This document shows, in pieces, positions 50,599 to 58,890 of a stretch of 64,000 nt of DNA; the first letter of the stretch is position 1; each line of letters opens with the position of its first letter. This DNA is from Verrucomicrobiota bacterium (lineage in GTDB: Bacteria > Verrucomicrobiota > Verrucomicrobiia > Limisphaerales > JACRJZ01). The DNA is taken from NCBI GenBank assembly GCA_016219875.1, contig JACRJZ010000148.1, positions 62,001-126,000 of the forward strand, given 5' to 3'. Below the pieces are notes generated by a model. It made no database searches and was not told the DNA's origin. It saw only the letters and a list, made by a program, of their open reading frames with translations. Made by a program: the position numbers and the translations under genes.

Positions 50599-52479
50599 AT
50601 GAAATTCTACGTGAAGCGACTCCTTGCCGTCTTGGCTCTTGGAGGAATTCTCCTCGCCGTCACTCAGACGCGCGCCGCCGAACCCACCTACCTCTCGCCC
50701 GAAGCGCTGGCGGTCTCCCCGGACGGCAAGACGATCTTCGTCGCCTGCCTGACCGGCCACCGCGTGGCGGTGTTTGATGTCGCCGGCGGGAAGATCACGC
50801 GCACCATCGCCATGCCGGACAGGCCCACCGGCCTGGCACTCTCGGCAGACGGCGCACGGCTCTACGTGACGTGCGCCTCGCCCGCCAGCCAGGTTTGCGT
50901 GATCGACACCGCGTCGGGCAAAATCGCCGAGAAGCTGGCCGCCGGACACAGCGCGCAAGGGCCGGTGCTCAGTCCCGATGGCAAAACACTCTTCGTCTGC
51001 AATCGCTTCAATGACGATGTCAGCGTCATCGACCTTGCCTCAAAGAAGGAACTCCGCCGCGTCCGAGTCCAGCGCGAGCCGGTGGCCGCCGCGGTGACGG
51101 CGGACGGGAAGTTCCTCCTCGTGGCCAATCTGCTTCACACCACGCGGGGCGACGCGGACAACGTGGCGTCGGTCGTGAGCGTGATCGACGTCGCCGCGGG
51201 CAAAGTCGTGAAGGAACTTCAACTCCCGAACGGCTCCGGTTCGTTGAACGACATTCGCGTGTCGCCCGACGGCAAGTATGCGGTCGTGACCCACCTCTTG
51301 AGCCGCTTTCACCTGCCCACCACGCAACTGGAGCGCGGCTGGATGAACACCAACGCCAAGACGCTCATTGACTTGGCGAAGATGGAAATCATCAACACCG
51401 TCCTGCTGGACAACGTCGATAGCGGCGCGGCCAACCCGTGGGGCATCGCCTGGAGCGCGGACAGCAAGACCATCGTGGTGGCGCTTTCCGGCACGCACGA
51501 GATCAGCGTGACCGAGCTTCCGGGCTTGCTGGCCAAGCTGGCGAAACTCCCGGCGAAGCTGGAGGAAGGCAAGCCTTACGACTACAACGCCGCCTCGCGC
51601 ATCCAGGCCGACGTGCCGAACGATCTGTCCTTCTTGGTGGGCGTGCGCCGTCGTATCCGCCTGCCGGAAGCCGAACGCGGCCCGCGCGGCGTCGTGGTGA
51701 TCGGCAACAAGGCTTACATGGCGAACTATTTCTCGGATACGCTCAGCGCGGTGGATTTCACTTCCCAGTATCCGAAATGGGAGTCGTTCCCGCTCGGCCC
51801 GAAGCAGCCGATGACGAAAGCGCGCCAGGGCGAACTCCATTTCCACGACGCCAGCATTTGCTTCCAGGGCTGGCAAAGTTGTTCGAGTTGCCATCCCGGT
51901 GACGCCCGCGTGGACGCCCTGAACTGGGACCTGTTGAACGACGGCATCGGCAATCCGAAAAACAACAAGAGCCTCCTCTACGCCCACAAGACCCCGCCGG
52001 CCATGAGCATGGGCGTGCGCGAGACGGCGCAGATGGCGGTGCGCTCCGGCATCAAACACATTCTCTTCACGGTGCAGCCGGAGGAAATCCCCACGGCCAT
52101 CGACGACTACCTCATGCGGCTCAAACCCGTTCCCAGCCCGCGGCTGGTCAAGGGCAAGTTGTCCGAGGCGGCGAAGCGCGGCGAGAAGCTCTTCAAGGAC
52201 GCCAAAGTCGGCTGCGCGACCTGCCATCCGGGGGGGGCCTTCACCGACATGAAATCGTACGACGTGGGCACCAAAGGCCGCTTCGACAAGCCGGGCGAGA
52301 AATACGACACGCCCACGGTGCTTGAGTGCTGGCGCACGGCCCCGTACCTCCACGACGGCTCCGCCGCCACCATGCGCGACGTGCTGACAACCTCCAACAA
52401 AGGCGACTTGCACGGCAAGACCTCGCACCTCACGCCTCAGCAAATCGACGATCTGGCTGAATACATCCTGTCGTTGTGA
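50599..52479 (+). CDS. YVTN beta-propeller dihaem cytochrome c (peroxidase-like)
   Basis: 626 residues from ATG 50599. Signal peptide RLLAVLALGGILLAVTQTRA. A YncE/YVTN-type propeller (SPDGKTIFVACLTGHRVAVF, SADGARLYVTCASPASQVCV, VLSPDGKTLFVCNRFNDDVSV) spans about residues 25-390. Two haem sites follow: SCSSCHPGDARVDALNWDLL near 428 and GCATCHPGGAFTD near 538; the order and the late LHDGSAATMRDVLTT and LTPQQIDDLAEYILSL are as in MauG/cytochrome-c-peroxidase relatives. It could oxidise or carry electrons for the neighbouring haem proteins. It starts 94 bases after the first propeller cytochrome gene and precedes the RidA-like gene by 27 bases. Confidence 0.85.
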   Translation: MKFYVKRLLAVLALGGILLAVTQTRAAEPTYLSPEALAVSPDGKTIFVACLTGHRVAVFDVAGGKITRTIAMPDRPTGLALSADGARLYVTCASPASQVCVIDTASGKIAEKLAAGHSAQGPVLSPDGKTLFVCNRFNDDVSVIDLASKKELRRVRVQREPVAAAVTADGKFLLVANLLHTTRGDADNVASVVSVIDVAAGKVVKELQLPNGSGSLNDIRVSPDGKYAVVTHLLSRFHLPTTQLERGWMNTNAKTLIDLAKMEIINTVLLDNVDSGAANPWGIAWSADSKTIVVALSGTHEISVTELPGLLAKLAKLPAKLEEGKPYDYNAASRIQADVPNDLSFLVGVRRRIRLPEAERGPRGVVVIGNKAYMANYFSDTLSAVDFTSQYPKWESFPLGPKQPMTKARQGELHFHDASICFQGWQSCSSCHPGDARVDALNWDLLNDGIGNPKNNKSLLYAHKTPPAMSMGVRETAQMAVRSGIKHILFTVQPEEIPTAIDDYLMRLKPVPSPRLVKGKLSEAAKRGEKLFKDAKVGCATCHPGGAFTDMKSYDVGTKGRFDKPGEKYDTPTVLECWRTAPYLHDGSAATMRDVLTTSNKGDLHGKTSHLTPQQIDDLAEYILSL

Positions 52480-52506
52480 CGACTAATCCTTGTAGCCGGA
52501 TCGACC

Positions 52507-53664
52507 ATGACCTCCGCTGTAACCGCAGCCTCTAGCGCGCGCGCGACGCTCACCCAGCATCGCAGCGCGGAACTTGACCTGACCAGGACCGAATACCGCG
52601 GCCTGCGCGAACTGCACATCACCGTGCGCCCGTTGCCCGGCGAAACGCCCGCGGACACCGTGCGGCGGCTGGCGGCGGTGTTGAAGGAAAACGACGCGGC
52701 GGTGGTCCGGCAGGAATTCTTCGGCTCGCTGGCGGCGCATGGCGAAGTGATGCAGACCATGCAGCGCGAGTTGGGCGCGGTGGACTGGCCGGTCACCTAC
52801 GTCCAGGGCGGGAGTTGCGGCCCTGGCCCGCTGGCGGGGACCCACGTGCTGGCCGTGGCCGGCGCTCCCGTGGAGACGATCGCTTTCGGCGGAAGGCCCA
52901 TCGGGCGCAGCTTCAGTGACAAGTGGGTGCGCCATGTCCTCCTCAGCGACGTGCGCTCCACCGACACTTCGCTGCCGAAGCCGGACCAAGCCCGGCAGAC
53001 TTTCGAGAACATGGAAGCCGTGTTGCAGCAAGCCGGCATGACCTTCGCCAACGTCGCGCGCACCTGGCTGTTCCTCGATGACATCCTTTCCTGGTACGGC
53101 CCGCTTAACACTGTGCGCACGGACTTCTATCGGCCCCGCGGCGTCTTCGACCGGATGGTCCCGGCCAGCACCGGCGTGAGCGGCTGCAATCCCGCCGGGG
53201 CGGCGCTGGCCGCGGGCACGTGGGCGGCAGAGCCGCTGAACGGCGCGTTCACCATGCGCGAAGTCACGTCGCCCAAGCAGTGCGAGGCCACCTGCTACGG
53301 CAGTTCTTTCAGCCGCGCAGTGGAGTTGGGCACGCCGGCCCTCTGCCGCGTGATGGTGTCCGGCACGGCCAGCATCGAACCGGGCGGCCAGAGCGTGTGC
53401 GGCGGCGACGTGGAAGCGCAGATCGACCTCACGATGGAAGTCATCCGCGCGATCCTGGTGTCCCGCGGCCTGGATTTTGCCGACGGCTCGCGCGTGACCG
53501 CCTATTTCAAGCGCCCGCAAGACGTGCGGTTCTTCGACGCCTGGCGCAAGGGCTACGGCTTGGAAAACTGGCCGGTCATCAACACCGTCGCCGACATTTG
53601 CCGCGACGAGTTGCTGTTCGAACTCGAAATGGATGCCCTCGCGCCCGCGAGTCCGAAGACGTAG
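52507..53664 (+). CDS. Tandem RidA/YjgF-family protein
   Basis: 385 residues. No signal peptide; probably cytoplasmic. The middle (LPKPDQARQTFENMEAVLQQ then AGMTFANVARTWLFLDDI) and the end (EAQIDLTMEVIRAILVSRGL, FADGSRVTAYFKRPQDVRFF) each contain the Rid-type pattern of a helix followed by a VxRxxxFL or VTxYxK strand, so there are two Rid domains. The first 110 residues are less certain. RidA proteins remove reactive enamines or imines; the double type has no known reaction. Conserved Arg for the RidA deaminase site is not obvious. It is the only clearly soluble enzyme in the haem-protein run and is 18 bases from the next cytochrome gene. Confidence 0.75.
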   Translation: MTSAVTAASSARATLTQHRSAELDLTRTEYRGLRELHITVRPLPGETPADTVRRLAAVLKENDAAVVRQEFFGSLAAHGEVMQTMQRELGAVDWPVTYVQGGSCGPGPLAGTHVLAVAGAPVETIAFGGRPIGRSFSDKWVRHVLLSDVRSTDTSLPKPDQARQTFENMEAVLQQAGMTFANVARTWLFLDDILSWYGPLNTVRTDFYRPRGVFDRMVPASTGVSGCNPAGAALAAGTWAAEPLNGAFTMREVTSPKQCEATCYGSSFSRAVELGTPALCRVMVSGTASIEPGGQSVCGGDVEAQIDLTMEVIRAILVSRGLDFADGSRVTAYFKRPQDVRFFDAWRKGYGLENWPVINTVADICRDELLFELEMDALAPASPKT

Positions 53665-53682
53665 CCGGGCGTTACTTCCCTT

Positions 53683-56628
53683 ATGAAATTCCGGCTCTCG
53701 CTCGCCGTGCTGGTTTTGACGGGAGGCCGGATGCTGGCTTTGGAAACGGCCTCTCCGCCGCTCCCAGAGAACCTCGCTCTCAAAGCCAAGGCCACGGCCA
53801 GTTCCGAACACAACGGCAGCTACCGCGCCCGGTTCGCCATCGATGGCAAGGTTCCGTCCGCCGGCAGCCAGGAAGACACGGATCGCGCCTGGTGCGTGCA
53901 AGGGAACACGCACCGCCACGGCGCGGACTTCACGCTGGAGTGGACCAGCGCCGTCACGGTGGCCGAAGTCGTGTACTGGGGCCGGACCGCGTGGTTTGCC
54001 GAAGAATGCTGGAAGGACTACGAGTTGTGGAGCGGAGGTGTTTCCAGCGGGACAAGTCCGCTCGCCCAAGGCCAATTCCAAATGGGCCACGGCCCGCAGC
54101 GCATTCGGCTCTCGACGCCGGTGACAACGCGAAAGCTCACGCTCAAGTTCACCAGTTCCTACGGCGGCTTGAATCCGGGCGCTTCGGAAATCCAGGTCTT
54201 CGCCACCAGCCCGTCGGAGAATGCGCTCGCGAAGTTCCGTCCTTTGCCCAAGGGCCGCCCAGAGTTGATTGATGACGAAATCAAAGAGTCGTTGGAACTC
54301 GCCGCCAAGCTGGCCGAAGGGAAACTCGATTTCAACAAGCTCCTCCTCATCCAGCGCCGCGAACTGAATCCGTCGCACGTCTATACCTACCACGTCGAAG
54401 GCTTTGGCGCGGGCGGCGGCTTGGCGATTTGCGATCGGCTATCGGCTATTTCCGCGCCGTCGCTCCGCCAACTCGTCGCTTCCCCCGACGGGCAGATTCT
54501 CGACTGCGACCTCAGCTACGACACGAAGGAAATCCTGTTCAGTTGGCGCAAGACTCAGCACGAAGGCTACCAGGTCTTCGTCATCAACGCCGACGGTTCC
54601 GGCCTGGAACAACTCACCGACGGCCCGCACCACAACTACAACGCCTGCTGGTTGCCGGACGGCGGCATCGCCTTCCTTAGCACCCGCGCAGCGCGTTTCG
54701 CCTACTGCTGGATCTCGCCCGTCGGCATCCTGCATCGCATGGAGCGCGACGGCTCGGGCGTCACCCAGCTTTCCGCCAACATCGTCAACGACTTCACCCC
54801 CAGCGTCCTCGCCGACGGCCGCCTGATCTACTCGCGCTGGGAATACGTGGACAAACCGGCCATCCCTGTCCAGAGCCTCTGGACCATTCACCCGGACGGC
54901 ACGGGCCTCGCGGGTTTCTTCGGCAACCGCGTGCTCAGCCCGGCCACGTTCATGGAGGCGCGCTCGATTCCGGGCAGTTCGAAAGTGCTCTGCGTCTTGA
55001 CGAGCCACAACGGCCCCTGCCGCGGCGCCATCGGTACCATCGACACCTCGTTCGGCAACAACGCCCAAGCCGGGATCGAAAACCTCACCCCGGAGGTGAA
55101 CATCGGGCGTGTGGACAAAGGCGATGGCAACAACATCCGCGGCCCGTACGAAAGCCCGTACCCGCTGGACCGCGACTATTTTCTCGTCTCCAAGCGCGGC
55201 ACGGTGCTCGTCCGCAATTACGCGGGCACGCAGACTGCGACGGTTCTCCGCCCGAAAGACGGCCTTGGCTTCTACAGCCCGCAACCGCTCCGCCCGCGAA
55301 CGAAACCGCCGGTGCTGGCGAGTGGGACAGGCGTCACGCCTGTCTCCATTCTCTCAAGCGATTCCAGAGACGGGCGCGACGCCCGTCCCACTTCTAAAGT
55401 CGAATGGGCCACGGTCGTCCTCCAAGATGTCTATCGCGGCCTCGAACCGCAGGTGAAGCGCGGCGAGGTGAAGGAGATTTGCGTGGTCGAGGAAATGCAC
55501 AAAGTCGTCCGCACTGACGTAGCCAGCCGCCACTTCGGGTTCCAGTTCCCGGTCATCTCTTGCGGCGCGACCTATGCGGCGAAACGAGTCTGGGGCTACG
55601 CGCCCGTCGCGCCGGACGGCTCGGCCTGTTTCCAGGTGCCGGCGGGCCGGCCGGTTTACTTCATGGCCCTCGACGCTCAGGGCCGTGCCGTGCAGCGCAT
55701 GAGGACGTTCACGCACATGATGCCAGGCGAGATTCAAGGCTGCGTCGGCTGCCACGAGCCGCGCCAGCAAGCCAACGCCGTGGGACGGGCGTCCCCGCCT
55801 GCCTCCGAACTCGCGGCTATCACCCCGGCGCAACTCCGCCCGCCGGAATGGGGTGACGCCGTGGGCTTCGACTACGCCCGCGTCGTCCAGCCGGTGCTCG
55901 ACGCGCATTGCGGGAAGTGCCACAGCGGCGTCACCCCGGCGGCCCGCGTGGACCTGTGCGGCGATGCCACCGACTTCTTCAACGTGAGCTACGAGTTCCT
56001 CGCGCGCGGACGCAAGCGCAGCGGCGAAGCCGAGTGGGACAGCCCGTACGTGAACTGGATTCCCACCTACAACGGCATGGAGCAAAACATTCTCGAAGTC
56101 ACACCCAAGGCTTGGGGTTCCCCGCGCAGCAAGCTCGCCGACGTGCTCCTCAGCGGCCATCCTGAAACCAACGGCGCGCCGCGACTGAAAATGGAAGCCC
56201 GCGAAATCCGCCGCGTGCTCGCTTGGATCGATCTCAACGTCCCCTACTATGGCACGAGCGAAACGGCGTATCCGGAGAAGCGCGGCTGCCGCCAACTCCT
56301 TCCGGACGATCTCGACAAGACACTCGCCGACGTGGGCCAGCGTCGCTGTGCCGGCTGTCACGACGGCGGGAAGTTCCCGCGCCAGTTCTGGACGCGCATC
56401 GTGAACCCGCATCGGAACAACTTCCTCCTGGCTCCTCTGGCGAAGGAAGCCGGCGGCAGCGGGGCGTGCGGCAAACCGGTTTTCCAGGACGCCACCGATC
56501 CCGACTACCAAGCCATCCTGAAAACTTTCGAGCCGATCACCGCGATGCTCCGCGTCCGCCCGCGCCTCGACATGCCCGGCGGCAAACCTGCGGACGTGGA
56601 CCGCTCCTGCTTGGGCAAGCTGAATTGA
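53683..56628 (+). CDS. Secreted beta-propeller trihaem cytochrome c, HZS-alpha-like, with discoidin domain
   Basis: 981 residues. Signal peptide KFRLSLAVLVLTGGRMLALE. Residues about 28-170 form a discoidin (F5/8 type C) domain (NLALKAKATASSEHNGSYRA, RKLTLKFTSSYGG). Propeller motifs: ASPDGQILDCDLSYDTKEIL, ACWLPDGGIAFLSTR, SVLADGRLIYSRWEY. Haem motifs CVGCH near 687 (GEIQGCVGCHEPRQ), CGKCH near 743 (LDAHCGKCHSGV) and CAGCH near 888 (GQRRCAGCHDGGKF). The first haem and its surroundings match the other two propeller cytochromes here. It carries a palindromic repeat at 55327-55395, in frame. Secreted redox protein of unknown substrate. Confidence 0.78.
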   Translation: MKFRLSLAVLVLTGGRMLALETASPPLPENLALKAKATASSEHNGSYRARFAIDGKVPSAGSQEDTDRAWCVQGNTHRHGADFTLEWTSAVTVAEVVYWGRTAWFAEECWKDYELWSGGVSSGTSPLAQGQFQMGHGPQRIRLSTPVTTRKLTLKFTSSYGGLNPGASEIQVFATSPSENALAKFRPLPKGRPELIDDEIKESLELAAKLAEGKLDFNKLLLIQRRELNPSHVYTYHVEGFGAGGGLAICDRLSAISAPSLRQLVASPDGQILDCDLSYDTKEILFSWRKTQHEGYQVFVINADGSGLEQLTDGPHHNYNACWLPDGGIAFLSTRAARFAYCWISPVGILHRMERDGSGVTQLSANIVNDFTPSVLADGRLIYSRWEYVDKPAIPVQSLWTIHPDGTGLAGFFGNRVLSPATFMEARSIPGSSKVLCVLTSHNGPCRGAIGTIDTSFGNNAQAGIENLTPEVNIGRVDKGDGNNIRGPYESPYPLDRDYFLVSKRGTVLVRNYAGTQTATVLRPKDGLGFYSPQPLRPRTKPPVLASGTGVTPVSILSSDSRDGRDARPTSKVEWATVVLQDVYRGLEPQVKRGEVKEICVVEEMHKVVRTDVASRHFGFQFPVISCGATYAAKRVWGYAPVAPDGSACFQVPAGRPVYFMALDAQGRAVQRMRTFTHMMPGEIQGCVGCHEPRQQANAVGRASPPASELAAITPAQLRPPEWGDAVGFDYARVVQPVLDAHCGKCHSGVTPAARVDLCGDATDFFNVSYEFLARGRKRSGEAEWDSPYVNWIPTYNGMEQNILEVTPKAWGSPRSKLADVLLSGHPETNGAPRLKMEAREIRRVLAWIDLNVPYYGTSETAYPEKRGCRQLLPDDLDKTLADVGQRRCAGCHDGGKFPRQFWTRIVNPHRNNFLLAPLAKEAGGSGACGKPVFQDATDPDYQAILKTFEPITAMLRVRPRLDMPGGKPADVDRSCLGKLN
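55327..55395. repeat. Palindromic repeat family C inside propeller cytochrome gene
   Basis: GGGACAGGCGTCACGCCTGT at about 55323-55342 and GACGGGCGCGACGCCCGTCC at about 55372-55391 are two palindromes that also pair partly with each other (GTGGGAC against GTCCCAC at the outer ends). Translated in frame as SGTGVTPVSILSSDSRDGRD. Confidence 0.75.
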
Positions 56629-56700
56629 ACGCAGCGCGATGGCCAGAGGCCCAAACCTGTTGCGTGAGTGCTGAAACTGTGGAGAATCCTCCCCAGGCCC

Positions 56701-58065
56701 ATGCAAGCCACGACAGCAATACCGCGACCGCCACGCAACGGCAGTATCAACGCCGTGCAGAAGGAAGACACTCCGATTCATGGCTGGTATCGGTTCGTGT
56801 TGTCCTATCCGCCGCATCTCGTCCGGCAGTACCTTTCAGGCTTCAAGGTCGGGCCGAGCGACCTTGTGCTGGATCCATTTTGTGGGACGGGTACCACTCT
56901 GGTGGAAGCAAAGAAACTGGGAATTCCCAGCGTCGGCTGCGACGCCCATCCCTTCGCCGCGTTGGCGTCGCGGGTCAAAACGACCTGGAATCTAAGCGCG
57001 GACCTTTTGCGGACGACTCTGAAGAACATTCTTCGGCGCGCGAGCCGGGTGAGTTCCACACACGGTCTGGGCGAACTTTCGTTTACCGCCCTCATGCTCC
57101 AGGAGGCGCCGGCCCCGCAGCCCAACGGCTTTCAACTTACGGAGGAGGAAGAGAAACTCCTGCCTGCCGGCTTCCTGAGTCAGCGCCCCTTGCAGCGCCT
57201 GCTGATATTGCGGGACGAGATCGAACGACAGACCGCGGAAACGCCGCAGGCGATCCACGAATTTTTGCTCTTGGCCCTGGCTCATGTCATCGCCAACGGC
57301 GCCGGCAATTTCGCCTTCGGTCCGGAGATTTACCGCACCAAGCCCAAGCCTGACTACGACGTCTTGGGCCACTTTGCCCGCCACGCGGACCTGATGATCG
57401 GTGAACTGGCCGCCGCCCAAGCCCGAGGCCTCGCCGCGACTCCCGCGCAAGTCCTCTGCGACGACGCGCGCGAACTCACGGAAGTTCCTGGAAACATTGC
57501 TGCGGTCATTACCTCGCCACCGTACCCGAACGAAAAAGACTACACCCGCACCACTCGTGTCGAATCCATCCTGCTCCGGCTGCTGACAGACAAAGCCAGC
57601 CTGCGCGGTGTCAAGGAGTCGCTCTTGCGCTCGAACACCCGCAATGTCTTCGTGAACGACACGGACTCCGGAGAAGTTGAGGAGTTCCCTTCCATCCAGA
57701 GCGTCTGCCGAGCCATCGAGCGGCGGCGCGTTGAGTTGGGCAAAGACAGCGGTTTCGAGCGGCTCTATCACAAGGTGGTCAGTCACTATTTTGGCGGGAT
57801 GAGGCGCCATTTGCGGGCGTTGCGCCCCAAGCTGCGGCCGGGCGCAAAACTGGCCTACGTGGTCGGCGACCAGCTTTCCTTTCTGATGGTGCCGGTGGCG
57901 ACTTCAAAGCTGCTAGCCGAGGTCGCAGAAGCAGAAGGCTACCGCACCATCGGCTGCGAACTTTGGCGGGAGCGGGTTGGAACCAAGGTTCGGAACTCGC
58001 CGACCAACGAAAAAACCGTCCGAGTGCGTGAGGAAGTCCTCCTGTTGGAGAAAGCAGAACCATGA
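56701..58065 (+). CDS. DNA methyltransferase of a type II R-M system (N4-cytosine or N6-adenine)
   Basis: 454 residues from ATG 56701. Motif I LVLDPFCGTGTTLVEAKKLG near residue 57 (AdoMet site) and motif IV ITSPPYPNEKDYTRTTRVES near 270, with GVKESLLRSNTRN and the late strand KLAYVVGDQLSFLMVPV. SPPY is more frequent in N4-cytosine and some N6-adenine enzymes. About 210 residues, probably with target recognition, separate motif I from IV, as in the alpha order. A GTG at 56668 is also in frame. It overlaps the endonuclease gene by 4 bases (ATGA), so they form one unit. Recognition sequence unknown. Confidence 0.88.
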   Translation: MQATTAIPRPPRNGSINAVQKEDTPIHGWYRFVLSYPPHLVRQYLSGFKVGPSDLVLDPFCGTGTTLVEAKKLGIPSVGCDAHPFAALASRVKTTWNLSADLLRTTLKNILRRASRVSSTHGLGELSFTALMLQEAPAPQPNGFQLTEEEEKLLPAGFLSQRPLQRLLILRDEIERQTAETPQAIHEFLLLALAHVIANGAGNFAFGPEIYRTKPKPDYDVLGHFARHADLMIGELAAAQARGLAATPAQVLCDDARELTEVPGNIAAVITSPPYPNEKDYTRTTRVESILLRLLTDKASLRGVKESLLRSNTRNVFVNDTDSGEVEEFPSIQSVCRAIERRRVELGKDSGFERLYHKVVSHYFGGMRRHLRALRPKLRPGAKLAYVVGDQLSFLMVPVATSKLLAEVAEAEGYRTIGCELWRERVGTKVRNSPTNEKTVRVREEVLLLEKAEP

Positions 58066-58886
58066 AGCAGAGAGCGCAAACTGGGAACCACGGTGAGGTG
58101 TCGCGCAACCGCGATGAGGTCATGCAGCGCGTCTTCGAGAAGAACCACGTTGCTGGGGCCGATGAAGTCCCGTTTACGATGGACGACATCCGTGACGCCA
58201 TCGCGGCGGTCGCCCGTTTGCGGCCGGGCTACCAGGAGAACAACGTGGCCGACGTGCGCTACCAGTACACCTCTGGGCGCCGCCCGCTGCCGGAATCCAT
58301 CGCCAAGCATGGCCCGTGGATGATCGTCGGGCGCGGCAAGGCTCGCTACGCGTTCGTGAAACTCTCCGCCGCTCCCGAAATTAAGATTCAAGACGATCTG
58401 CTCACAATCCTCCTTCCAGACGCCACACCGGAAATCGTTTTGGAGTACGCGGGCAGCGACGAACAAGGGCTTCTTGCCAAGGTTCACTACAACCGGATGC
58501 TGGACATCTTCTTGCAGATTACGTGCTACCACCTCCAGAACCATTGGCGCACGTCGATCAAGCACAAGGGACAATGCGAGATCGATGACCTCTACGTGGG
58601 GCTGGATCTCAACGGCAGGCAGTTCGTGGTCCCGGTCGAGGCCAAGTGCGCCAGCGAGAGTCTGAGCAAGACCCAGATCGCTCAAATGATCGACTTTGCG
58701 CGTGAGCGGTATCCCCAGTTGATCCTGCGGCCTGTCGGAGTCCAGGAGATGAGCGACGGCTCCGTGGTCCTATTGGAATTCAGCCCTGCGGCCCATCCCG
58801 ACAACATCAAGATCAAAGAAATGCGCCGGTACAAACTGGCGCCGATGGCAGACGTGCCGCTGGCAAAGCAGCAGAAGGGAGTGTGA
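58062..58886 (+). CDS. Type II restriction endonuclease, PD-(D/E)xK-like
   Basis: 274 residues. The catalytic pattern is seen in GQCEIDDLYVGLDLNGRQFV and VPVEAKCASESLSKTQIAQM: Glu/Asp in EIDD at about 172 and E-x-K in VEAK at about 192, the spacing of PD-(D/E)xK nucleases. The N-terminal half (EVMQRVFEKNHVAGADEVPF, DDIRDAIAAVARLRPGYQEN) is probably the DNA-recognition part. Gene coupling with the methyltransferase supports the role. No third gene (vsr, C-protein) is visible. The unit interrupts the run of haem-protein genes. Confidence 0.82.
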   Translation: MKQRAQTGNHGEVSRNRDEVMQRVFEKNHVAGADEVPFTMDDIRDAIAAVARLRPGYQENNVADVRYQYTSGRRPLPESIAKHGPWMIVGRGKARYAFVKLSAAPEIKIQDDLLTILLPDATPEIVLEYAGSDEQGLLAKVHYNRMLDIFLQITCYHLQNHWRTSIKHKGQCEIDDLYVGLDLNGRQFVVPVEAKCASESLSKTQIAQMIDFARERYPQLILRPVGVQEMSDGSVVLLEFSPAAHPDNIKIKEMRRYKLAPMADVPLAKQQKGV

Positions 58887-58890
58887 GAGA

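Noticed and set aside
52507..53664. Reading the double RidA-like protein as a secreted partner of the cytochromes
   Set aside because: No signal peptide or membrane segment is visible, and several cysteines are not in haem motifs.
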